DNA of 64,000 bases from Anaeramoeba flamelloides. Its lineage: Eukaryota; Metamonada; Anaeramoebidae. The position numbers were made by a program, and so were the translations under genes. A model generated the notes under the pieces. That model did not search any database, was not told the origin of the DNA, and worked only from the letters and a program-made list of their open reading frames with translations. The stretch is taken from NCBI GenBank assembly GCA_027625915.1, contig JANTQA010000048.1, positions 372,001 through 436,000 of the forward strand, read 5' to 3'. Each line of letters starts with the position of its first letter. Position 1 is the stretch's first letter. Shown in pieces: positions 54,526-64,000 of this stretch.

Positions 54526-57500
54526 AAAAAAAAAGATTTTTTTAAATTTATATCATTAAACAATTCTTTGATAGTCAAAATAATTGACTTATCCAGTGAA
54601 AGATATTTCTCAAATTTACAATACTTTTCAAATATCTGATTATAATCTCTTAACAGTGAAGATCAAAATATTCAAATTTTTTACTATTAAATTTGAAAAA
54701 AATCTTACTGGAAAATAAAATTTTCCAACTTAAATTGTTAAATAACTTTAAAAGTATTTTTTGATACAAGATCCTTTATTAACGAATAGTGTTTATTATA
54801 AGTGAAGTTATCAAAAAGTGAAAAATTAGCAAATGTTTGATTTTTTTTTGAAAAAAATTTTTCATGATCGTGTTATGCATTAACCGATCAAAGAAACCAA
54901 CAATTAAAGATTAGGTATTAGGTATTGGTTTCTTAAAGTACTATTAATTAAAAAAATTCTAAAAATGAAGGATCACATTAAAAAATTTATCTCAAAACAT
55001 ATATAGAGTTTTTATAAGAAAATTTGAACCAATAGAAAAATATAAATTTGAAAAAAAACTGATAAAATAATGAAATAATTGAAACAACTTTCATTCCTAA
55101 TTTAAAATTTACTCAACAATTTAAGGAGTTTACCCTCAAAACCGATTTGAAATTGGGAACACTACCACACCATGAATTTGGATGATACAATGGAAAAACA
55201 AGAAAAAAAAAACACAGATTATTTTTTAAAACACGGATGATAGTCTTTGGGAATTCCTTATTTTGATCAGTGTAGAAAACTTAAGATTGATCAATAATTA
55301 ATCAAAAATTTTGACATTTTTTGTGGATCTTCAATTTCCAAGCACCTTAAAATCAAAAGGCAATATAATTTAAAAGTTATTATTAATTCTTATTTTAAAT
55401 TTGGGAATCTTAGTTTTGATTTTTTGAATTTGTTTCATAAACAATAAGATCGTTTCCCGAGGTTATTTCAGAAGATTTTTTTTTGAAAAACCTATACCAA
55501 ACCCTAAAAATATGATTGTTCGTTTTAACCCCAACACAAAAAAATCTAAGATATTGGATTTGATAAACAGCCCCCATTTAAATTTTAAATGTGAAAAAAA
55601 ATTCACATCCTCTTCCATATTTTTTTTTTTACAAATAGAATTTTCAAAGAAAACAGATTGTGATTTTTTACTTTATATGAAAAAATAAAATGAAAAGGAA
55701 ATAAAAAATTTCACCATTTAGTATTCAATTACAATTATTAAATAAATTTTACTAAGCAAATAAACTATAAAATGATTATTGAGGTTTATCATAACCCATG
55801 GAATTTATAAAAGAAATAAAAAAAAACAAACAAGGGGGTTAAAATTTATTATAATTATTTTCAAATATTGTTGAGATCTTAGAATTTTTTTTTTATTTGT
55901 GCTTCGACTTATGGAATCGATGATTTAACGATATTTTACCACTTTATAATTTGTATTTATTTTTTGAAACCCATAATTCATATTTTACCCATATAAAACG
56001 AAAAAAAATAACATATTTTTTTTTTATTAAACAATTAAGTTAATTCTTTGTAACAGTATAAAATATTTTTTCGTTTTATGTTGGTATAAATTGTTTTTAT
56101 AATAATTTTTTTATTATGTTTTTATTTATTATTATTAATATTTCAATTCATATCATAACAAAAAATAACTAATTAAGGTACATGTGATTAAATATATGAA
56201 AATTTGATAGTAGTTTAACCAATTATTATCAATGAAATTGAGATCGAATAAGTAATTTTTTATTATTGAAAGTTCTAAAAAAGTCTTATTTTCGTTTTCA
56301 AAAAAATCCAAAAAAATAGGCAAAAAAAATATCAATTTGAAATATTTTTTTCAAAGATTATTTGATTGAATTCACAAGAATAATCATAACGATCAAAATA
56401 ATATTTTTAATAAAAAAATTAATTATGAATTTTGGGGATAAAATTACAAAATACCCAAACATGTTCGTTAAAATTTTCTTTTGAAAAATCAAATTTACAT
56501 CTTAAAACAAAAAAACAATTTCTAAGAAACATTTGCAAATTACTTTCTAAATTTAATAGTTATAACCACAATTATGAAAAAAATAAAAATAAAAATAATA
56601 TTTAATATATCTAATAAATCAATTTTTTGGGTCAACCAATAGAATTATCCCAAAAAAGAAAAAAAAATTCTTTTAATAATATTCCCCAAAACAAAGGAGT
56701 TTTATTATATCACAATTGGCAATAGAAATAAAAAAGATTCAAAAAATTTAATAATTGATTAAATAAATTAAATAAAAGAGTTTTCTTTTTCATAAAAAAA
56801 TGAAATAAAAAAAAATACCGAACTTATTGAAAAAAATTTCTATTCTGGGTTTCTTTCTTGGATCAGAATTTGAAGTCTCTTGGCTTTTACAAAAATTTCA
56901 AGTATAAAATATCACTGAAAAAATATTTTGACTTGTTTTGCCAAGTTGTTACTGGACACTGACCTCTGGACTCTTTATTGTTTTTGGTTTTAGAAATTAA
57001 AAAAAAAATTCAACAAATATTTATATAAATTTGGATCTTCAATTTCCTCTATTGAAAAAACCACATATTTTAAAGAAATAACAAACCTTAACCAAAAAAT
57101 CTTTTTCAAGTATTTGGAGATTTATTTTTTAGAATTTAATTTATCTTTGTTTATTATTTAAATAGAAAATTTCCCCATTATACTTAAATCGAAAAGTGAA
57201 AATTTTATCTTATGATGTAAGGGAATCCGAATTTCCTATTTAATAAAACATTTTTTTTTTATAATAGATAACCAATCTATCCTCTAACAAATGTTCACTG
57301 TAAGGTTGGTACAACTATGATGATAAAAGAACAAATTTTTTTTTTTTTGTATTAAAAAGATACAAAAAATTGCTTTCTAGATCAGGAAAAAACCAAGGTA
57401 GGATTGGAATGACTTTAAAAACACTTTAATATACCAACATAACACTAATTTATTATTAAATGTCTCTTTCCCTGACAACCAAATAAATAAAACAACTAGA

Positions 57501-57794
57501 AAAGAACAAAAATAGTCATTATTTTATATGACTGGTGATTTTAACGTAGACCTAAACCCTTTGGCAATGCCTCACGTATGAAATATTACTTAGTGACATT
57601 TCAAAAAATTCTGAAAGCTCTTTAAAAAATGCAATAAACAAGAAACGATAAATAACAACAAATAAATAAAACGTATTAGAGTACTTTGAAGATAGAAAGG
57701 TATAAAAACAGATTATTGTATTTTGGCTGAAAAAATAAATTTTATTCTAAAATTAAAAAAGAAAACCAAATTAATATTAAGATTTATATCCAAT

Positions 57795-59515
57795 TAAATC
57801 GACGGAGACTGTTTTGGTTTGTTTTTTATCTTAAATTTTGGTTTAAAACAATTTTGGAATTGAAAGAAAAATTTTCAGCTCTTAATTGACAAATGACAGA
57901 ACTTCCGAATTTATTGAAATTACAACCGAAAAAGTATGATCCATTGTTGTCATTTTGTAAAGTTCAAAATTCAACATATTTCAGAATTATTTCAAAAACA
58001 AAATATTTTCTTTAAAAAACGATTGGAATCTTATGGCATGTAAAGGAAGTGTAACAAAATACCCTTTTTAATTGAAACCACTAAGTTCTAAAACAACCCT
58101 GTATAAAAAATCTACTTCATATCAAAAAATTACAATAATAATTTTGTATTAAAAATTTAATTTTTTCATTCAAAGAACAGTCCAAATCAATTTTTTCATT
58201 TTATTGTTCAAAAATCTGAGAAAAAGAACCAAACAAAGAAATTAAAAATTGTCCCAAAATACTATTTTAAAACCTATAAAATTCAACTTATAATTAAAGA
58301 AATACTTTTTAATTTGATTATTTATAATCAATAATTAATAATTGAATCTTAATTTTTTCGGTGAGTTATTAACAACACAACCATAAAATGTATCAATAGA
58401 CTTTATAATTAAACCCCAATTCAAAATTTTTAACACACCAAAATTCAATTTGTGAAGAAAAAAACTTATTTAATCAATTCAAGAAGATTTACCAAATTAG
58501 AACCATTCACTAATTGAAATGTTAACACTTCTTCATAAATTACAATACTCCTAAAACAATAAATAAATAATTATCAATACAAATAAATGAAGGGTGTGTC
58601 AAAAATTTTGGAGATGGGCAAAACAAAAAAATACATTAGTAAATATGTTGAAATTCTATTAGGATTATTGATCGATCAAAGGTTAGATACTACCAATTAA
58701 TTTTATTTGAGTTCTTCTATTTGGAACAACTTGACTTTAACCTAATATCAATTGTTCAAAAAAATTTGATCCAACGAAACAAGTTATGTAATTCATGAAA
58801 AGAAATCAAAACAAAAACAAAAAAGATGAAAAAATGATTTTCATATTTTACAAAAATCAAAATTATCTCCAATTTCAATGAAATTGTATTATTGTGATTG
58901 TTTGGAACGTTTTAGCTGTGTGGAAAATTTTGAATTTTAGTTTATTTCTCGATTTTTTAAAGATTTCTCAAACAAACAAAACTTGTTTAAATAAATAATC
59001 TACTCAAAAAAGGAAATAGATATTATCAAATAACTGATTTTAATACTAATAGTTACTTGTTTGTCTTCTGAATATTTGAAAAAGAATATTGTATAATCTT
59101 TTATATTTCAAGAAATGTAATAAATATTTGTGAATAAAAATAAAGATCAATTTTTTTAGAACTCAAATGATTCAATCTTTGATTTATTTTTTTTGTATTA
59201 TTAAAATAATATTAAATGCCCAAGGTTATGTGTTCAGAAAAACTCTCTGAAATCACTAAAGATGAGATTTCAGAAAAATAAAAATGTTTTGCAAATTTTT
59301 TCTACTTTTTAGAAAGTGATCCAAAAATCCTTAATAAAAAAGATCGAGATCTTTTAACTGAAAATTTCATTGAAAAAAATGGACTCTATTTAAAATGGGT
59401 ACCCATTTCTTCAAAGTTGATAAATGAAGTTTTCATATTCGGTTTAATTGTATTCTTGTGTAAAGAATTACTCTATTACCTATTTCAAAAAAATAAATAA
59501 GAGTTACTAAGTACA
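57795..59515 (-). mobile_element. Element FE, copy 3, interrupted by an A element
   Basis: Aligns inverted to 42246-43330 on both sides of the A element at 58412-58942. The right terminus near 59515 (GAGTTACTAAGTACATAA) corresponds to the TTAA end, now occupied by element O. The left limit is approximate. Confidence 0.65.
58412..58942 (+). mobile_element. MITE family A, copy 5 (complete, nested in FE)
   Basis: A 531-bp element flanked by TA (58410-58411 and 58943-58944). The internal inverted terminal motif GGTGTGTCAAAAATTTTGG lies at 58593-58611. It splits FE copy 3; the matching unfilled TA is at 42817-42818. Confidence 0.9.
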
Positions 59516-60075
59516 TAAGGTTTACAATCCCTAAAATTTGAAAAAAGATTATCTTGTGTAGGGTGTAGTGGGTTGCTGATTTGGTTCTTGGCTGATCGAT
59601 CTTGTGCTTGGTATGAATTTTAATATTTGTTCAAAATAGCAATTTTTGACAATTTATTTTTTTTTTTTCCGAAATCCGAATTGAAGAGTGTAAGATTAAT
59701 TGACTGGAACTTAAGTTATAAAAGAATGTGGTTTGTGGGTTGTTTTTTAAAATTTTTAATTAAGTTTGGTTTTATGGGGAGCTTTTAAAAAATTTGATTT
59801 TTTCATTAGGTTAATTGACAAAAAAGAAAATCATGATTCTTTTCTACAACCCAAAAATTTAAATTTATTCTTGAACACCTACCAATATATTAATCTTACA
59901 CTCTTCAATTCGGATTTCGGAAAAAAAAAAAAATAAATTGTCAAAAATTGCTATTTTGAACAAATATTAAAATTCATACCAAGCACAAGATCGATCAGCC
60001 AAGAACCAAATCAGCAACCCACTACACCCTACACAAGATAATCGTTTTTCAAATTTCAGGGATTGTAATCCTTAA
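59515..60075. mobile_element. Inverted-repeat element O with near-identical 186-bp arms
   Basis: Arms 59515-59700 and 59889-60075 enclose a 188-bp centre. Apart from the outermost bases I count two substitutions and one homopolymer length change between the arms, far fewer than in any other repeat here. The arm is partly GC-balanced (e.g. GTGTAGGGTGTAGTGGGTTG). The right end is CCTTAA; the left end meets the terminal TTAA-like site of FE copy 3. Confidence 0.85.
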
Positions 60076-62083
60076 ATAAGAAACTTTTATTCAAGACAAA
60101 TATAAGAATAAAAATAATTATTGGATTTCGATTTATTTATTCAGTAACATTATGCTACGAGGAAATTTTTCTTGAAACTTGATTAATAAGGCACTTAGTT
60201 TGATCAAAATTTTTAACATCCAAAAATCAAATTTTAGAAAAAAACTACCTTTTTTATCGAAAAAAATTTTCTCATCCATTAATAAAGATACTAACAGTAA
60301 AGAGGAACAAACTAGACGAATTTTTCCAAAATAAGATAAACGTTCTCATTTCATTTTGGTTCAGATTCTTAAAATCTGACACATAGATCAAAATAATATA
60401 TATGGCAAAAAACGAAATATTTTTGGCTTTTTTTGGTTAAATTTTTTATTCTCCATTAAAACCACTATTTAGAATGACTTACGAAATATATTCATACAAT
60501 TATTTTTTTTTAGCTCGGGATCATAATGGTTTTAAATTGTAAAAGGTCAAAAATTTGCATTTCCTTTTCCTTATTGTTTTTGACTAAATTGAATTTTCAA
60601 AGAAGTAGGGTTGTATTTTCGATCTCGATTTCTGTTTGTCAAAGGAAATGGAAAATGAAAAGAAAATTTTTCCTGTTAAGAATACAAATATCAGTCATAG
60701 TAGAAAAGAACTAATGACTCAGCAAAATTGAGTAATTTTTCAATAAATCTCTACCATTCTTCATTACTCCTTTATTGTTAATTGGGTGTTTACAATCAAA
60801 TAAAAACACTTTTTTGACAAAAATAATTTTCTTTAAATCTTTCTATAAAAGATCTGAAAAATCATCACAAAAATGAAATGATAGCATTAATGATCTATCA
60901 GAAGAATTCACTTAAAACACCCACCCTTTATTAACTTTGGAAATTTGGATTTAAGTACATGTTTAGAATTCATTTGTAACTTTCATCCTAAAAAAAGGTA
61001 ACAAAGTTGATTAAAAAAAAAAATTGTAAGAACTTTTGGTGTGTAAAAAATACGACATTACAAAACTCATATAGAAAATGATTTACCACATAATTAAAAG
61101 ATAATAATTTTTTTCCTTTTTTTCTACTTTTTTGCCCAAACAGATCAATAGACAAAATACTTTCTAATTTCTAAAATAAAAGAAACTTAATTTTGACAAA
61201 AATCAAGAAATCTAAAAAGTTCAAAACAAGAATAATAAAACAATGTTGTGTGTCTGTTTCTCAAATTGAAGAATTTAATTTGTTCAGACCAAGATATTAC
61301 GAAATAATATTTCAAAAGATGCAAAATTAAATACAAATAATTTTTTATTTTTCAAGAAGGAATTTTACGAGACATTTAAAAGCATTCCCAAAAATTGACT
61401 CCCCCTTCAAAAAAATACTACTTTTGAAAAGAATATACCCATAACAATTCCCATTTTTTTGAACAAAATTAAGAACAAATCTCAAGCAATTCAGGATAAG
61501 ACAGTTTGGCTTTTGGGATTCTTTTAAAATCAAAACAATACTTTTGTCTCAATGACTAATTAATTAGAAATGAGAAAAATCAACAAACAAGATTTTTATA
61601 AAATACGTAAAAAAGTTTTTCAAAAATGTGACTCAATTGTACAAAAGATAAAGTAAACTCATTTTGAAATTCTTTTTTACTCTTTTTTTGTTGATTTTTT
61701 CAAATTTTGTAAATCAATAAATAAATGTTCGAAAAAAAAAATGTTCCAAACTAATAGGTTTCTGAAAAAATAATCTACACAAAAATGTTTGATCAAGTGG
61801 CAAATTATTTTTACGTTTTAAAACAATTATTTATCTTTTTCAAAAAAAAAACTTTATTTATTAAAAGACACCCAAGGTAGGTTTTCAAATCACTCTCCTC
61901 TTTCAAAACAAAAAAACAAACAAACAAACAAACAACCAAACAACCACATACCTTCTTTCAAACTTTATCTTTGTTTTCTAAAATACAAACACAAAAACAA
62001 CAAAAAATAATCATACCCAAATAACTATTTTTGTTCATACTTCCCTTCAATAATTGAAAGTGTGATCAAAAAAAAAAACAAAA

Positions 62084-63193
62084 ATGGCCAAAACAATTTA
62101 TGCTACTCACGGGAGTTGTTACTTGGAGGATCCCGAACTTGAAGACTATCAGTGCATGTGTAAATTTCCTAGTGGCGTTCGGGTGTACGAATATTTTTTT
62201 CTAGTAATCTCGATCCTGACATTTTTGGTGTGTTCTTACCTACTGATTGGTATTTGGCAAATTGTGCGAAAGAATAGGCAATACTTTATCTTTTTGAAAT
62301 TAAAAATCTTGTCTCTGTCTGTTACTCTGCTGTTTTCGGTGATTGGGGCCATCTACTATGGATACGATCCACACCGATGCGAAAGGGCGATTGACCCGAT
62401 ACTGGAATCTATTTTGTATGGCATGGGAATTTGCTTACCAGGGATTCTTCTTGTAGTCATCATTTTACGTTGGATTGACTTGTTAAAGGCCTCCTTTACA
62501 CAGCAAAAGCATGCACTTTTCAAGCCTGCAACTAAAAGATTCTTTTTCTCATTTATGGCTTTTTGGTTTATTTTTGAGATCTTTTGCAGAGTGTTCTGGG
62601 CTGGCTCAACTTATTATATTTACTCCAGCTGGTGCTGCCTTTACACCATTATTTGTTTTATTGGCTTTTTGATCATTGGAACAAAGTTGAACAGAAAGCT
62701 TCTGTATGGCGCAAAGCTCTCAGGATCAATCGATGAGAAAAGAAGAAGCCAAATCAACCAAATATATAAAGTTGCCGTCACCGGTTCATTGGTATGCATC
62801 GCAATTTTTGTCGAGTCTTTAATTGCCATGGTGATCAGTTGCTTTAATAATGATAAATGTGGCCTTGCAATGGAATTTCTTTGGAAATTTGAGGAATATG
62901 TTATCGTTTGGATCTACATTTGGCTCGCCTGGAAAGGAAATTGCAACCTTAAAAACCTGAAAAAAACACAGAAACCATCAGTGAAAACAAAACCAAATCT
63001 CGAATTGGTTGAACAGAAAAGTGATCTTGAAGAAACCAGCTCTTCAAATTTTGAAAATAATTCAAGAAATAATTCTAATTCTAATACTAATTCAAATTCT
63101 AATTCTGATTCAAATACAAAGAATCCCGAAGGCTCTACAAATTCCAATAAACCTTCTACTATTTCTGAAAAATCTTCAGATTCTGTGAATTAA
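62084..63193 (+). CDS. Seven-helix membrane protein with Asn/Ser-rich tail
   Basis: Intronless 369-residue integral membrane protein. Hydrophobic helices at about residues 37-58, 72-92, 108-128, 152-172, 180-200, 230-252 and 265-283. No signal peptide; a short N-terminal segment with three Cys (GSCYLED, YQCMCKF) precedes helix 1, and the hydrophilic tail from about 284 ends in an Asn/Ser/Thr repeat (NSNTNSNSNSDSN). The topology suits a GPCR-like or THH1/TOM1/TOM3-type protein, but I see no diagnostic motif, so this is structural inference. The start has an A-rich leader (ACAAAAATGG), as expected for a highly AT-rich eukaryote. Stop is TAA. Less AT-biased than its surroundings, which supports coding. 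Confidence 0.85.
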   Translation: MAKTIYATHGSCYLEDPELEDYQCMCKFPSGVRVYEYFFLVISILTFLVCSYLLIGIWQIVRKNRQYFIFLKLKILSLSVTLLFSVIGAIYYGYDPHRCERAIDPILESILYGMGICLPGILLVVIILRWIDLLKASFTQQKHALFKPATKRFFFSFMAFWFIFEIFCRVFWAGSTYYIYSSWCCLYTIICFIGFLIIGTKLNRKLLYGAKLSGSIDEKRRSQINQIYKVAVTGSLVCIAIFVESLIAMVISCFNNDKCGLAMEFLWKFEEYVIVWIYIWLAWKGNCNLKNLKKTQKPSVKTKPNLELVEQKSDLEETSSSNFENNSRNNSNSNTNSNSNSDSNTKNPEGSTNSNKPSTISEKSSDSVN

Positions 63194-64000
63194 ATAAACT
63201 CCTTTTTATGATAAGTTTTTCGCACCTTAATAGTAAAATTTGGTAAATTCTTTTTTTTACTCTCACTAAAATAACCCATCTAAACCCAGGTTGCAAATTT
63301 AAAAGCGGTGATTTTTTTTTCTTGCAAACTTTCACATTAAATGATCAAAGAAACTGATCATAGACAATAAGTAAATATGGTTTTGATTTCTAAATGTTAA
63401 AATTATTATCAAAAAAGAAATTCTTAAAAGAAAGATCAAATGGAAATTTTTCTCGAAACAATAAAAAAATTCGAAACAAAAATTGAGAGAACTTAAGGAC
63501 TATTCATGAAATTCAACAAATTGTCTCTACAGAATTTGTTCCAAACTCATTTAAAATGTAAATGCATGTGATATTTAAAATATTCTCCAATTTGGATCAA
63601 AAAATCATTTTATGTTATTTTTTATCGTAAAAAAATGAAACAAAAAATTTTGAGATACCTAAACCCAAATACACCTTGTTAAGGAAAGTGAAAATGAAAA
63701 TGAAAAATAATTACAATTTTTTAACATTTAAAAAACTTCTCAATAAAAAAATTTAAATCTAAATGATAGTATTGTCAATCATCAAAAATCATTGAGCCAG
63801 GTTGAATTGTTACTTTTTCTCCACAAACTATATAACTGTTTCATCCCTACTGTGAAAATTTATAAGATATGTAAATTGGCTGTCTATTATAAATTTTTTT
63901 TTTTTTGAAATAGAAAATTCAATTTTGATCCAAAAGATAAATATTTCAACTTCTTTTACTTCATTCGAGTTATTTTTTCGATAAAAATCAAGACATAAAT
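63194..64000. other. Downstream non-coding stretch
   Basis: Sequence after the seven-helix gene to the window end. Contains only the H-related repeat at 63575-63705; no gene seen. Confidence 0.6.
63575..63705 (+). repeat. Dispersed repeat related to element H
   Basis: About 130 bp aligned with 28240-28370: AATATTCTCCAATTTGGATC and ACACCTTGTTAAGGAA blocks in the same order. No left arm found here. Confidence 0.7.

Larger units (their letters stand above)
50870..62083. other. Long intergenic stretch, no gene assigned
   Basis: Eleven kilobases between PLAC8 (-) and the seven-helix gene (+), which are divergent across it. Contains the P element, B2, a family G hairpin, FE copy 3 with a nested A element, and inverted-repeat element O. 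Minus-strand frames at 51066 and 51473 just upstream of PLAC8 could hold untranslated exons but match nothing. 54.55-57.79 kb and 60.1-62.0 kb show no placed repeats. Confidence 0.6.

Noticed and set aside
62641-63147. Minus-strand frames over the seven-helix gene
   Set aside because: Antisense shadows.

Overview
This is a very AT-rich eukaryotic window (by eye about four-fifths A+T outside exons). It carries eight recognisable protein genes separated by 3 to 11 kb of non-coding DNA. The genes have spliceosomal GT-AG introns, use the standard code (TAA and TGA stops) and encode eukaryotic signalling proteins: RasGAP, heterotrimeric G-alpha, copine, PLAC8 and a seven-helix membrane protein. 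Asn and Gln runs in the proteins, together with this gene set, suggest a free-living amoeboid protist (Amoebozoa, or Anaeramoeba-like metamonads). The gene spacing is far wider than in Dictyostelium. The exact organism cannot be fixed from the sequence.

Layout. 1-6791 (+): 3' part of a giant intronless protein with five PH domains alternating with five SH3-like segments, then a RasGAP domain. 10155-10973 (-): acidic unknown protein. 16151-20793 (+): four-exon G-alpha whose 3.2-kb third intron is packed with small transposons. 29778-34666 (+): five-exon copine with a 2.65-kb intron carrying tandem repeats and a hairpin-rich element. 37669-38556 (+): coiled-coil protein. 44126-44739 (+): ribosomal protein L35, two exons. 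50288-50869 (-): three-exon PLAC8 protein. 62084-63193 (+): seven-helix membrane protein. Exon joins for G-alpha, copine, L35 and PLAC8 were made by hand; each gives an uninterrupted frame of an exact multiple of three.

Between genes, and in the two large introns, the sequence is a mosaic of non-autonomous DNA transposons (MITEs). They can be sorted by alignment within the window. Families here called A and B, C, I, K, L, M and P are flanked by TA, as in Tc1/mariner elements. A second group (Z, N, FE, O) is bounded by TTAA followed by GG or GGG. Several insertions are nested or abut at a shared target. One A copy has an exact empty site in a related repeat elsewhere in the window, and one Z element contains an inverted copy of itself. 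A further family (G) is built of consecutive 70-150 bp hairpins. A nearly perfect 186-bp inverted repeat at 59.5-60.1 kb looks the youngest of all. No transposase gene, tRNA, rRNA or CRISPR array was seen.

The coding theme is membrane-linked signalling (RasGAP/PH, G-alpha, copine, seven-helix protein, PLAC8), but the genes are far apart on both strands and nothing suggests co-regulation.
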